DNA of 64,000 bases, taken from Hippasteria phrygiana. Its lineage: Eukaryota; Echinodermata; Asteroidea; Valvatida; Goniasteridae. The translations under genes and the position numbers were made by a program. Shown one piece after another: positions 49,079 to 63,926 of the stretch; position 1 is the stretch's first letter; the number at the start of each line of letters is the position of its first letter. The notes beneath the pieces were generated by a model, which saw only the letters and a list, made by a program, of their open reading frames with translations, made no database searches and had not been told where the DNA came from. Location of the stretch: positions 496,001 to 560,000 of the forward strand of contig JAZGUH010000550.1 of the NCBI GenBank assembly GCA_037893225.1. Reading direction: 5' to 3'.

Positions 49079-51738
49079 ATACATACATGTCAAAATTACT
49101 GCATTTGGTTGATATTTCATGCAATTATGAATGAGTAAAGCAAGTCCATACCCCAGGGAATTTGACATGCATGGAGCAATAAATAGACGGTAATATGTAC
49201 ACAGATGTTGGCCGGAAAGAAAATAAACATTGCGAGGTTTGAATTTTCTCCACAAGTTTGAACTCTAAGAAGCCGCCGATGATTGCAACATGTAGCGCCA
49301 GATCTAAGCTATCCATACATGTCAAAATTACTGCATTTGGTTGATATTTCATGCAATTATGAATGAGTAAAGCAAGACCATATCCCTGGGAATTTGACAG
49401 GCATGGAGCAATAAATAAAAGGTAATATGCACACAGATGTTGGCCGGAAAGAAAATAAACATTGCGAGGTTTGAATTTTCTCCACAAAATTTAACTCTAA
49501 GAAGCCGCCGATAATTGCAACATGTAGCGCCAGATCTAAGCTATCCATACATGTCAAAATTACTGAATTTTGTTGATATTTCATGCAATTATGAATGAGT
49601 AAAACAAGTCCATTCCCCCGGGAATTTGACATGCATGGAGCAATAAATAGACGGTAACATGTACACAGATGTTGGCCGGAAAGAAAATAAACATTGCGAG
49701 GTTTGAATTTTCTCTACAAGTTTTAACTCTGGGAAGCCGCCGATGATTGCAACATGTAGCGCCAGATCTAAGCTATACATACATGTCAAAATTACTGCAT
49801 TTGGTTGATATTTCATGCAATTATGAATGAGTAAAGCAAGTCCATACCCCAGGGAATTTGACATGCATGGAGCAATAAATAGACGGTAATATGTACACAG
49901 ATGTTGGCCGGAAAGAAAATAAACATTGCGAGGTTTGAATTTTCTCCACAAGTTTGAACTCTAAGAAGCCGCCGATGATTGCAACATGTAGCGCCAGATC
50001 TAAGCTATCCATACATGTCAAAATTACTGCATTTGGTTGATATTTCATGCAATTATGAATTAGTAAAGCAAGTCCATACCCCAGGGAATTTGACAGGCAT
50101 GGAGCAATAAATAAAAGGTAATATGCACACAGATGTTGGCCGGAAAGAAAATAAACATTGCGAGGTTTGAATTTTCTCCACAAAATTTAACTCTAAGAAG
50201 CCGCCGATAATTGCAACATGTAGCGCCAGATCTAAGCTATCCATACATGTCAAAATTACTGAATTTGGTTGATATTTCATGCAATTATGAATGAGTAAAA
50301 CAAGTCCATTCCCCAGGGAATTTGACATGCATGGAGCAATAAATAGACGGTAACATGTACACAGATGTTGGCCGGAAAGAAAATAAACATTGCGAGGTTT
50401 GAATTTTCTCTACAAGTTTTAACTCTGGGAAGCCGCCGATGATTGCAACATGTAGCGCCAGATCTAAGCTATACATACATGTCAAAATTACTGCATTTGG
50501 TTGATATTTCATGCAATTATGAATGAGTAAAGCAAGTCCATACCCCAGGGAATTTGACATGCATGGAGCAATAAATATACGGTAATATGTACACAGATGT
50601 TGGCCTGAAAGAAAATAAACATTGCGAGGTTTGAATTTTCTCCACAAGTTTGAACTCTAAGAAGCCGCCGATGATTGCAACATGTAGCGCCAGATCTAAG
50701 CTATCCATACATGTCACAATTACTGCATTTGGTTGATATTTCATGCAATTATGAATGAGTAAAGCAAGTCCATACCCCAGGGAATTTGACATGCATGGAG
50801 CAATAAATAGACGGTAATATGTACACAGATGTTGGCCGGAAAGAAAATAAACATTGCGAGGTTTGAATTTTCTCCACAAGTTTGAACTCTAAGAAGCCGC
50901 CGATGATTGCAACATGTAGCGCCAGATCTAAGCTATCCATACATGTCAAAATTACTGCATTTGGTTGATATTTCATGCAATTATGAATTAGTAAAGCAAG
51001 TCCATACCCCAGGGAATTTGACAGGCATGGAGCAATAAATAGAAGGTAATATGCACACAGATGTTGGCCGGAAAGAAAATAAACATTGCGAGGTTTGAAT
51101 TTTCTCCACAAGTTTTAACTCTAAGAAGCCGCCGATAATTGCAACATGTAGCGCCAGATCTAAGCTATCCATACATGTCAAAATTACTGAATTTGGTTGA
51201 TATTTCATGCAATTATGAATGAGTAAAACAAGTCCATTCCCCAGGGAATTTGACATGCATGGAGCAATAAATAGACGGTAACATGTACACAGATGTTGGC
51301 CGGAAAGAAAATAAACATTGCGAGGTTTGAATTTTCTCTACAAGTTTTAACTCTGGGAAGCCGCCGATGATTGCAACATGTAGCGCCAGATCTAAGCTAT
51401 ACATACATGTCAAAATTACTGCATTTGGTTGATATTTCATGCAATTATGAATGAGTAAAGCAAGTCCATACCCCAGGGAATTTGACATGCATGGAGCAAT
51501 AAATAGACGGTAATATGTACACAGATGTTGGCCGGAAAGAAAATAAACATTGCGAGGTTTGAATTTTCTCCACAAGTTTGAACTCTAAGAAGCCGCCGAT
51601 GATTGCAACATGTAGCGCCAGATCTAAGCTATCCATACATGTCAAAATTACTGCATTTGGTTGATATTTCATGCAATTATGAATGAGTAAAGCAAGACCA
51701 TACCCCAGGGAATTTGACAGGCATGGAGCAATAAATAA
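47099..51738. repeat. Tandem duplication of a ten-monomer block (2320 bp)
   Basis: The block 47099-49418 repeats at 49419-51738. The private ataaatatacgg occurs at 48251 and 50571, and A monomers with attttgttgat open both units. The second unit has a private C at 49619 (tcccccggg). The last monomer differs at its end: accatatccctggg in the first unit and accataccccaggg in the second. Confidence 0.88.
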
Positions 51739-54700
51739 AAGGTAATATGCACACAGATGTTGGCCGGAAAGAAAATAAACATTGCGAGGTTTGAATTTTC
51801 TCCACAAGTTTTAACTCTAGGAAGCCGCCGATGATTGCAACATGTAGCGCCAGATCTAAGCTATCCATACATGTCAAAATTACTGAATTTGGTTGATATT
51901 TCATGCAATTATGAATGAGTAAAGCAAGTCCATACCCCAGGGAATTTGACATGCATGGAGCAATAAATAGACGGTTACATGTACACAGATGTTGGCCGGA
52001 AAGAAAATAAACATTGCGAGGTTTGAATTTTCTCCACAAGTTTTAACTCCAGGAAGCCGCCGATGATTGCAACATGTAGCGCCAGATCTAAGCTATCCAT
52101 ACATGTCACAATTACTGCATTTGGTTGATATTTCATGCAATTATGAATGAGTAAAGCAAGTCCATACCCCAGGGAATTTGACATGCATGGAGCAATAAAT
52201 AGACGGTAATATGTACACAGATGTTGGCCGGAAAGAAAATAAACATTGCGAGGTTTGAATTTTCTCCACAAGTTTGAACTCTAAGAAGCCGCCGATGATT
52301 GCAACATGTAGCGCCAGATCTAAGCTATCCATACATGTCAAAATTACTGCATTTGGTTGATATTTCATGCAATTATGAATGAGTAAAGCAAGTCCATACC
52401 CCAGGGAATTTGACAGGCATGGAGCAATAAATAAAAGGTAATATGCACACAGATGGTGGCCGGAAAGAAAATAAACATTGCGAGGTTTGAATTTTCTCCA
52501 CAAGTGTTAACTCTAAGAAGCCGCCGATAATTGCAACATGTAGCGCCAGATCTAAGCTATCCGTACATGTCAAAATTACTGTATTTGGTTGATATTTCAT
52601 GCAATTATGAATGAGTAAAGCAAGTCCATACCGCAGGGAATTTGACATGCATGGAGCAATAAATAGACGGTAATATGTACACAGATGTTGACCGGAAAGA
52701 AAATAAACATTGCGAGGTTTGAATTTTCTCCACAAGTTTGAACTCTAAGAAGCCGCCGATGATTGCAACATGTAGCGCCAGATCTAAGCTATCCATACAT
52801 GTCAAAATTACTGCATTTGGTTGATATTTCATGCAATTATGAATGAGTAAAGCAAGACCATACCCCTGGGAATTTGACAGGCATGGAGCAATAAATAAAA
52901 GGTAATATGCACACAGATGTTGGCCGGAAAGAAAATAAACATTGCGAGGTTTGAATTTTCTCCACAAAATTTAACTCTAAGAAGCCGCCGATAATTGCAA
53001 CATGTAGCGCCAGATCTAAGCTATCCATACATGTCAAAATTACTGAATTTGGTTGATATTTCATGCAATTATGAATGAGTAAAACAAGTCCATTCCCCAG
53101 GGAATTTGACATGCATGGAGCAATAAATAGACGGTAACATGTACACAGATGTTGGCCGGAAAGAAAATAAACATTGCGAGGTTTGAATTTTCTCTACAAG
53201 TTTTAACTCTGGGAAGCCGCCGATGATTGCAACATGTAGCGCCAGATCTAAGCTATACATACATGTCAAAATTACTGCATTTGGTTGATATTTCATGCAA
53301 TTATGAATGAGTAAAGCAAGTCCATACCCCAGGGAATTTGACATGCATGGAGCAATAAATAGACGGTAATATGTACACAGATGTTGGCCGGAAAGAAAAT
53401 AAACATTGCGAGGTTTGAATTTTCTCCACAAGTTTGAACTCTAAGAAGCCGCCGATGATTGCAACATGTAGCGCCAGATCTAAGCTATCCATACATGTCA
53501 AAATTACTGCATTTGGTTGATATTTCATGCAATTATGAATGAGTAAAGCAAGACCATACCCCAGGGAATTTGACAGGCATGGAGCAATAAATAAAAGGTA
53601 ATATGCACACAGATGTTGGCCGGAAAGAAAATAAACATTGCGAGGTTTGAATTTTCTCCACAAGTTTTAACTCTAGGAAGCCGCCGATGATTGCAACATG
53701 TAGCGCCAGATCTAAGCTATCCATACATGTCAAAATTACTGAATTTGGTTGATATTTCATGCAATTATGAATGAGTAAAGCAAGTCCATACCCCAGGGAA
53801 TTTGACATGCATGGAGCAATAAATAGACGGTTACATGTACACAGATGTTGGCCGGAAAGAAAATAAACATTGCGAGGTTTGAATTTTCTCCACAAGTTTT
53901 AACTCCAGGAAGCCGCCGATGATTGCAACATGTAGCGCCAGATCTAAGCTATCCATACATGTCACAATTACTGCATTTGGTTGATATTTCATGCAATTAT
54001 GAATGAGTAAAGCAAGTCCATACCCCAGGGAATTTGACATGCATGGAGCAATAAATAGACGGTAATATGTACACAGATGTTGGCCGGAAAGAAAATAAAC
54101 ATTGCGAGGTTTGAATTTTCTCCACAAGTTTGAACTCTAAGAAGCCGCCGATGATTGCAACATGTAGCGCCAGATCTAAGCTATCCATACATGTCAAAAT
54201 TACTGCATTTGGTTGATATTTCATACAATTATGAATGAGTAAAGCAAGTCCATACCCCAGGGAATTTGACAGGCATGGAGCAATAAATAAAAGGTAATAT
54301 GCACACAGATGGTGGCCGGAAAGAAAATAAACATTGCGAGGTTTGAATTTTCTCCACAAGTGTTAACTCTAAGAAGCCGCCGATAATTGCAACATGTAGC
54401 GCCAGATCTAAGCTATCCGTACATGTCAAAATTACTGTATTTGGTTGATATTTCATGCAATTATGAATGAGTAAAGCAAGTCCATACCGCAGGGAATTTG
54501 ACATGCATGGAGCAATAAATAGACGGTAATATGTACACAGATGTTGACCGGAAAGAAAATAAACATTGCGAGGTTTGAATTTTCTCCACAAGTTTGAACT
54601 CTAAGAAGCCGCCGATGATTGCAACATGTAGCGCCAGATCTAAGCTATCCATACATGTCAAAATTACTGCATTTGGTTGATATTTCATGCAATTATGAAT

Positions 54701-54986
54701 GAGTAAAGCAAGACCATACCCCTGGGAATTTGACAGGCATGGAGCAATAAATAAAAGGTAATATGCACACAGATGTTGGCCGGAAAGAAAATAAACATTG
54801 CGAGGTTTGAATTTTCTCCACAAAATTTAACTCTAAGAAGCCGCCGATAATTGCAACATGTAGCGCCAGATCTAAGCTATCCATACATGTCAAAATTACT
54901 GAATTTGGTTGATATTTCATGCAATTATGAATGAGTAAAACAAGTCCATTCCCCAGGGAATTTGACATGCATGGAGCAATAAATAG
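51275..54986. repeat. Tandem duplication of an eight-monomer block (1856 bp)
   Basis: The order B, C, D, F (ggttacatg), C, E (accgcagg), G (gttgacc), A at 51275-53130 repeats at 53131-54986. The private T of ggttacatg recurs at 51975 and 53831. The second copy has a private A at 54225 (tcatacaatt). The same order opens the large units at 20417, 27841 and 33873, so this block was probably copied from that lineage. Confidence 0.88.
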
Positions 54987-56217
54987 ACGGTAACATGTAC
55001 ACAGATGTTGGCCGGAAAGAAAATAAACATTGCGAGGTTTGAATTTTCTCTACAAGTTTTAACTCTGGGAAGCCGCCGATGATTGCAACATGTAGCGCCA
55101 GATCTAAGCTATACATACATGTCAAAATTACTGCATTTGGTTGATATTTCATGCAATTATGAATGAGTAAAGCAAGTCCATACCCCAGGGAATTTGACAT
55201 GCATGGAGCAATAAATAGACGGTAATATGTACACAGATGTTGGCCTGAAAGAAAATAAACATTGCGAGGTTTGAATTTTCTCCACAAGTTTGAACTCTAA
55301 GAAGCCGCCGATGATTGCAACATGTAGCGCCAGATCTAAGCTATCCATACATGTCAAAATTACTGCATTTGGTTGATATTTCATGCAATTATGAATTAGT
55401 AAAGCAAGTCCATACCCCAGGGAATTTGACATGCATGGAGCAATAAATAGAAGGTAATATGCACACAGATGTTGGCCGGAAAGAAAATAAACATTGCGAG
55501 GTTTGAATTTTCTCCACAAGTTTTAACTCTAAGAAGCCGCCGATAATTGCAACATGTAGCGCCAGATCTAAGCTATCCATACATGTCAAAATTACTGAAT
55601 TTGGTTGATATTTCATGCAATTATGAATGAGTAAAACAAGTCCATTCCCCAGGGAATTTGACATGCATGGAGCAATAAATAGACGGTAACATGTACACAG
55701 ATGTTGGCCGGAAAGAAAATAAACATTGCGAGGTTTGAATTTTCTCCACAAGTTTTAACTCCAGGAATCCGCCGATGATTGCAACATGTAGCGCCAGATC
55801 TAAGCTATCCATACATGTCACAATTACTGCATTTGGTTGATATTTCATGCAATTATGAATGAGTAAAGCAAGTCCATACCCCAGGGAATTTGACATGCAT
55901 GGAGCAATAAATAGACGGTAATATGTACACAGATGTTGGCCGGAAAGAAAATAAACATTGCGAGGTTTGAATTTTCTCCACAAGTTTGAACTCTAAGAAG
56001 CCGCCGATGATTGTAACATGTAGCGCCAGATCTAAGCTATCCATACATGTCAAAATTACTGCATTTGGTTGATATTTCATGCAATTATGAATGAGTAAAG
56101 CAAGTCAATACCCCAGGGAATTTGACAGGCATGGAGCAATAAATAAAAGGTAATATGCACACAGATGGTGGCCGGAAAGAAAATAAACATTGCGAGGTTT
56201 GAATTTTCTCCACAAGT

Positions 56218-59200
56218 TTGAACTCTAAGAAGCCGCCGATGATTGCAACATGTAGCGCCAGATCTAAGCTATCCATACATGTCAAAATTACTGCATTTGG
56301 TTGATATTTCATGCAATTATGAATGAGTAAAGCAAGACCATACCCCTGGGAATTTGACAGGCATGGAGCAATAAATAAAAGGTAATATGCACACAGATGT
56401 TGGCCGGAAAGAAAATAAACATTGCGAGGTTTGAATTTTCTCCACAAAATTTAACTCTAAGAAGCCGCCGATAATTGCAACATGTAGCGCCAGATCTAAG
56501 CTATCCATACATGTCAAAATTACTGAATTTGGTTGATATTTCATGCAATTATGAATGAGTAAAACAAGTCCATTCCCCAGGGAATTTGACATGCATGGAG
56601 CAATAAATAGACGGTAACATGTACACAGATGTTGGCCGGAAAGAAAATAAACATTGCGAGGTTTGAATTTTCTCTACAAGTTTTAACTCTGGGAAGCCGC
56701 CGATGATTGCAACATGTAGCGCCAGATCTAAGCTATACATACATGTCAAAATTACTGCATTTGGTTGATATTTCATGCAATTATGAATGAGTAAAGCAAG
56801 TCCATACCCCAGGGAATTTGACATGCATGGAGCAATAAATAGACGGTAATATGTACACAGATGTTGGCCTGAAAGAAAATAAACATTGCGAGGTTTGAAT
56901 TTTCTCCACAAGTTTGAACTCTAAGAAGCCGCCGATGATTGCAACATGTAGCGCCAGATCTAAGCTATCCATACATGTCAAAATTACTGCATTTGGTTGA
57001 TATTTCATGCAATTATGAATTAGTAAAGCAAGTCCATACCCCAGGGAATTTGACAGGCATGGAGCAATAAATAGAAGGTAATATGCACACAGATGTTGGC
57101 CGGAAAGAAAATAAACATTGCGAGGTTTGAATTTTCTCCACAAGTTTTAACTCTAAGAAGCCGCCGATAATTGCAACATGTAGCGCCAGATCTAAGCTAT
57201 CCATACATGTCAAAATTACTGAATTTGGTTGATATTTCATGCAATTATGAATGAGTAAAACAAGTCCATTCCCCAGGGAATTTGACATGCATGGAGCAAT
57301 AAATAGACGGTAACATGTACACAGATGTTGGCCGGAAAGAAAATAAACATTGCGAGGTTTGAATTTTCTCTAAAAGTTTTAACTCTGGGAAGCCGCCGAT
57401 GATTGCAACATGTAGTGCCAGATCTAAGCTATACATACATGTCAAAATTACTGCATTTGGTTGATATTTCATGCAATTATGAATGAGTAAAGCAAGTCCA
57501 TACCCCAGGGAATTTGACATGCATGGAGCAATAAATAGACGGTAATATGTACACAGATGTTGGCCGGAAAGAAAATAAACATTGCGAGGTTTGAATTTTC
57601 TCCACAAGTTTGAACTCTAAGAAGCCGCCGATGATTGCAACATGTAGCGCCAGATCTAAGCTATCCATACATGTCAAAATTACTGCATTTGGTTGATATT
57701 TCATGCAATTATGAATGAGTAAAGCAAGACCATACCCCAGGGAATTTGACAGGCATGGAGCAATAAATAAAAGGTAATATGCACACAGATGTTGGCCGGA
57801 AAGAAAATAAACATTGCGAGGTTTGAATTTTCTCCACAAGTTTTAACTCTAGGAAGCCGCCGATGATTGCAACATGTAGCGCCAGATCTAAGCTATCCAT
57901 ACATGTCAAAATTACTGAATTTGGTTGATATTTCATGCAATTATGAATGAGTAAAGCAAGTCCATACCCCAGGGAATTTGACATGCATGGAGCAATAAAT
58001 AGACGGTAACATGTACACAGATGTTGGCCGGAAAGAAAATAAACATTGCGAGGTTTGAATTGTCTCCACAAGTTTTAACTCCAGGAAGCCGCCGATGATT
58101 GCAACATGTAGCGCCAGATCTAAGCTATCCATACATGTCACAATTACTGCATTTGGTTGATATTTCATGCAATTATGAATGAGTAAAGCAAGTCCATACC
58201 CCAGGGAATTTGACATGCATGGAGCAATAAATAGACGGTAATATGTACACAGATGTTGGCCGGAAAGAAAATAAACATTGCGAGGTTTGAATTTTCTCCA
58301 CAAGTTTGAACTCTAAGAAGCCGCCGATGATTGCAACATGTAGCGCCAGATCTAAGCTATCCATACATGTCAAAATTACTGCATTTGGTTGATATTTCAT
58401 GCAATTATGAATGAGTAAAGCAAGTCCATACCCCAGGGAATTTGACAGGCATGGAGCAATAAATAAAAGGTAATATGCACACAGATGGTGGCCGGAAAGA
58501 AAATAAACATTGCGAGGTTTGAATTTTCTCCACAAGTGTTAACACTAAGAAGCCGCCGATAATTGCAACATGTAGCGCCAGATCTAAGCTATCCGTACAT
58601 GTCAAAATTACTGTATTTGGTTGATATTTCATGCAATTATGAATGAGTAAAGCAAGTCCATACCGCAGGGAATTTGACATGCATGGAGCAATAAATAGAC
58701 GGTAATATGTACACAGATGTTGACCGGAAAGAAAATAAACATTGCGAGGTTTGAATTTTCTCCACAAGTTTGAACTCTAAGAAGCCGCCGATGATTGCAA
58801 CATGTAGCGCCAGATCTAAGCTATCCATACATGTCAAAATTACTGCATTTGGTTGATATTTCATGCAATTATGAATGAGTAAAGCAAGACCATACCCCAG
58901 GGAATTTGACAGGCATGGAGCAATAAATAAAAGGTAATATGCACACAGATGTTGGCCGGAAAGAAAATAAACATTGCCAGGTTTGAATTTTCTCCACAAA
59001 ATTTAACTCTAAGAAGCCGCCGATAATTGCAACATGTAGCGCCAGATCTAAGCTATCCATACATGTCAAAATTACTGCATTTGGTTGATATTTCATGCAA
59101 TTATGAATGAGTAAAACAAGTCCATTCCCCAGGGAATTTGACATGCATGGAGCAATAAATAGACGGTAACATGTACACAGATGTTGGCCGGAAAGAAAAT

Positions 59201-61146
59201 AAACATTGCGAGGTTTGAATTTTCTCCACAAGTTTTAACTCTGGGAAGCCGCCGATGATTGCAACATGTAGCGCCAGATCTAAGCTATCCATACATGTCA
59301 AAATTACTGCATTTGGTTGATATTTCATGCAATTATGAATGAGTAAAGCAAGTCCATACCCCAGGGAATTTGACATGCATGGAGCAATAAATAGACGGTA
59401 ATATGTACACAGATGTTGGCCGGAAAGAAAATAAACATTGCGAGGTTTGAATTTTCTCCACAAAATTTAACTCTAAGAAGCCGCCGATAATTGCAACATG
59501 TAGCGCCAGATCTAAGCTATCCATACATGTCAAAATTACTGAATTTGGTTGATATTTCATGCAATTATGAATGAGTAAAACAAGTCCATTCCCCAGGGAA
59601 TTTGACATGCATGGAGCAATAAATAGACGGTAACATGTACACAGATGTTGGCCGGAAAGAAAATAAACATTGCGAGGTTTGAATTTTCTCTACAAGTTTT
59701 AACTCTGGGAAGCCGCCGATGATTGCAACATGTAGCGCCAGATCTAAGCTATACATACATGTCAAAATTACTGCATTTGGTTGATATTTCATGCAATTAT
59801 GAATGAGTAAAGCAAGTCCATACCCCAGGGAATTTGACATGCATGGAGCAATAAATAGACGGTAATATGTACACAGATGTTGGCCGGAAAGAAAATAAAC
59901 ATTGCGAGGTTTGAATTTTCTCCACAAGTTTGAACTCTAAGAAGCCGCCGATGATTGCAACATGTAGCGCCAGATCTAAGCTATCCATACATGTCAAAAT
60001 TACTGCATTTGGTTGATATTTCATGCAATTATGAATGAGTAAAGCAAGTCCATACCCCAGGGAATTTGACAGGCATGGAGCAATAAATAAAAGGTAATAT
60101 GCACACAGATGGTGGCCGGAAAGAAAATAAACATTGCGAGGTTTGAATTTTCTCCACAAGTGTTAACTCTAAGAAGCCGCCGATAATTGCAACATGTAGC
60201 GCCAGATCTAAGCTATCCGTACATGTCAAAATTACTGTATTTGGTTGATATTTCATGCAATTATGAATGAGTAAAGCAAGTCCATACCCCAGGGAATTTG
60301 ACATGCATGGAGCAATAAATAGACGGTAATATGTACACAGATGTTGGCCGGAAAGAAAATAAACATTGCGAGGTTTGAATTTTCTCCACAAGTTTGAACT
60401 CTAAGAAGCCGCCGATGATTGCAACATGTAGCGCCAGATCTAAGCTATCCATACATGTCAAAATTACTGCATTTGGTTGATATTTCATGAAATTATGAAT
60501 GAGTAAAGCAAGTCCATACCCCAGGGAATTTGACAGGCATGGAGCAATAAATAAAAGGTAATATGCACACAGATGGTGGCCGGAAAGAAAATAAACATTG
60601 CGAGGTTTGAATTTTCTCCACAAGTGTTAACTCTAAGAAGCCGCCGATAATTGCAACATGTAGCGCCAGATCTAAGCTATCCGTACATGTCAAAATTACT
60701 GTATTTGGTTGATATTTCATGCAATTATGAATGAGTAAAGCAAGTCCATACCGCAGGGAATTTGACATGCATGGAGCAATAAATAGACGGTAATATGTAC
60801 ACAGATGTTGACCGGAAAGAAAATAAACATTGCGAGGTTTGAATTTTCTCCACAAGTTTGAACTCTAAGAAGCCGCCGATGATTGCAACATGTAGCGCCA
60901 GATCTAAGCTATCCATACATGTCAAAATTACTGCATTTGGTTGATATTTCATGCAATTATGAATGAGTAAAGCAAGACCATACCCCAGGGAATTTGACAG
61001 GCATGGAGCAATAAATAAAAGGTAATATGCACACAGATGTTGGCCGGAAAGAAAATAAACATTGCGAGGTTTGAATTTTCTCCACAAAATTTAACTCTAA
61101 GAAGCCGCCGATAATTGCAACATGTAGCGCCAGATCTAAGCTATCC
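56218..61146. repeat. Long-range duplicated block, copy 2 (partner 34640-39338)
   Basis: This copy keeps separate E (58467-58698) and G (58699-58930) monomers where copy 1 has one hybrid, and has the normal-length monomer at 56843. It has private single-base changes absent from copy 1, for example aacactaag near 58541 and attgccagg near 58975. It is therefore not a simple re-use of the same sequence. Its 3' limit is set by ctatccgtac at 61141 against ctatccatac at 39333. Confidence 0.87.
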
Positions 61147-63926
61147 GTACATGTCAAAATTACTGTATTTGGTTGATATTTCATGCAATTATGAATGAGT
61201 AAAGCAAGTCCATACCCCAGGGAATTTGACATGCATGGAGCAATAAATAGACGGTAATATGTACACAGATGTTGGCCGGAAAGAAAATAAACATTGCGAG
61301 GTTTGAATTTTCTCCACAAGTTTGAACTCTAAGAAGCCGCCGATGATTGCAACATGTAGCGCCAGATCTAAGCTATACATACATGTCAAAATTACTGCAT
61401 TTGGTTGATATTTCATGCAATTATGAATGAGTAAAGCAAGTCCATACCCCAGGGAATTTGACATGCATGGAGCAATAAATAGACGGTAATATGTACACAG
61501 ATGTTGGCCGGAAAGAAAATAAACATTGCGAGGTTTGAATTTTCTCCACAAGTTTGAACTCTAAGAAGCCGCCGATGATTGCAACATGTAGCGCCAGATC
61601 TAAGCTATCCATACATGTCAAAATTACTGCATTTGGTTGATATTTCATGCAATTATGAATGAGTAAAGCAAGTCCATACCCCAGGGAATTTGACATGCAT
61701 GGAGCAATAAATAAAAGGTAATATGCACACAGATGGTGGCCGGAAAGAAAATAAACATTGCGAGGTTTGAATTTTCTCCACAAGTTTGAACTCTAAGAAG
61801 CCGCCGATGATTGCAACATGTAGCGCCAGATCTAAGCTATCCATACATGTCAAAATTACTGCATTTGGTTGATATTTCATGCAATTATGAATGAGTAAAG
61901 CAAGACCATATCCCTGGGAATTTGACAGGCATGGAGCAATAAATAAAAGGTAATATGCACACAGATGTTGGCCGGAAAGAAAATAAACATTGCGAGGTTT
62001 GAATTTTCTCCACAAAATTTAACTCTAAGAAGCCGCCGATAATTGCAACATGTAGCGCCAGATCTAAGCTATCCATACATGTCAAAATTACTGAATTTTG
62101 TTGATATTTCATGCAATTATGAATGAGTAAAACAAGTCCATTCCCCAGGGAATTTGACATGCATGGAGCAATAAATAGACGGTAACATGTACACAGATGT
62201 TGGCCGGAAAGAAAATAAACATTGCGAGGTTTGAATTTTCTCTACAAGTTTTAACTCTGGGAAGCCGCCGATGATTGCAACATGTAGCGCCAGATCTAAG
62301 CTATACATACATGTCAAAATTACTGCATTTGGTTGATATTTCATGCAATTATGAATGAGTAAAGCAAGTCCATACCCCAGGGAATTTGACATGCATGGAG
62401 CAATAAATAGACGGTAATATGTACACAGATGTTGGCCGGAAAGAAAATAAACATTGCGAGGTTTGAATTTTCTCCACAAGTTTGAACTCTAAGAAGCCGC
62501 CGATGATTGCAACATGTAGCGCCAGATCTAAGCTATCCATACATGTCAAAATTACTGCATTTGGTTGATATTTCATGCAATTATGAATTAGTAAAGCAAG
62601 TCCATACCCCAGGGAATTTGACAGGCATGGAGCAATAAATAAAAGGTAATATGCACACAGATGTTGGCCGGAAAGAAAATAAACATTGCGAGGTTTGAAT
62701 TTTCTCCACAAAATTTAACTCTAAGAAGCCGCCGATAATTGCAACATGTAGCGCCAGATCTAAGCTATCCATACATGTCAAAATTACTGAATTTGGTTGA
62801 TATTTCATGCAATTATGAATGAGTAAAACAAGTCCATTCCCCAGGGAATTTGACATGCATGGAGCAATAAATAGACGGTAACATGTACACAGATGTTGGC
62901 CGGAAAGAAAATAAACATTGCGAGGTTTGAATTTTCTCTACAAGTTTTAACTCTGGGAAGCCGCCGATGATTGCAACATGTAGCGCCAGATCTAAGCTAT
63001 ACATACATGTCAAAATTACTGCATTTGGTTGATATTTCATGCAATTATGAATGAGTAAAGCAAGTCCATACCCCAGGGAATTTGACATGCATGGAGCAAT
63101 AAATAGACGGTAATATGTACACAGATGTTGGCCTGAAAGAAAATAAACATTGCGAGGTTTGAATTTTCTCCACAAGTTTGAACTCTAAGAAGCCGCCGAT
63201 GATTGCAACATGTAGCGCCAGATCTAAGCTATCCATACATGTCACAATTACTGCATTTGGTTGATATTTCATGCAATTATGAATGAGTAAAGCAAGTCCA
63301 TACCCCAGGGAATTTGACATGCATGGAGCAATAAATAGACGGTAATATGTACACAGATGTTGGCCGGAAAGAAAATAAACATTGCGAGGTTTGAATTTTC
63401 TCCACAAGTTTGAACTCTAAGAAGCCGCCGATGATTGCAACATGTAGCGCCAGATCTAAGCTATCCATACATGTCAAAATTACTGCATTTGGTTGATATT
63501 TCATGCAATTATGAATTAGTAAAGCAAGTCCATACCCCAGGGAATTTGACAGGCATGGAGCAATAAATAGAAGGTAATATGCACACAGATGTTGGCCGGA
63601 AAGAAAATAAACATTGCGAGGTTTGAATTTTCTCCACAAGTTTTAACTCTAAGAAGCCGCCGATAATTGCAACATGTAGCGCCAGATCTAAGCTATCCAT
63701 ACATGTCAAAATTACTGAATTTGGTTGATATTTCATGCAATTATGAATGAGTAAAACAAGTCCATTCCCCAGGGAATTTGACATGCATGGAGCAATAAAT
63801 AGACGGTAACATGTACACAGATGTTGGCCGGAAAGAAAATAAACATTGCGAGGTTTGAATTTTCTCTACAAGTTTTAACTCTGGGAAGCCGCCGATGATT
63901 GCAACATGTAGCGCCAGATCTAAGCT
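61103..63926. repeat. Long-range duplicated block, copy 2 (partner 46255-49078)
   Basis: This is the partner of 46255-49078 at an offset of 14848 bp. It has the E/G hybrid monomer (61715-61946), the attttgttgat A monomer (about 62095), then B, C2, A, B, H, C2 and K-like monomers. It lacks the ataaatatacgg change of copy 1, so that change arose in the 48-51 kb region after the copying. Confidence 0.83.
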
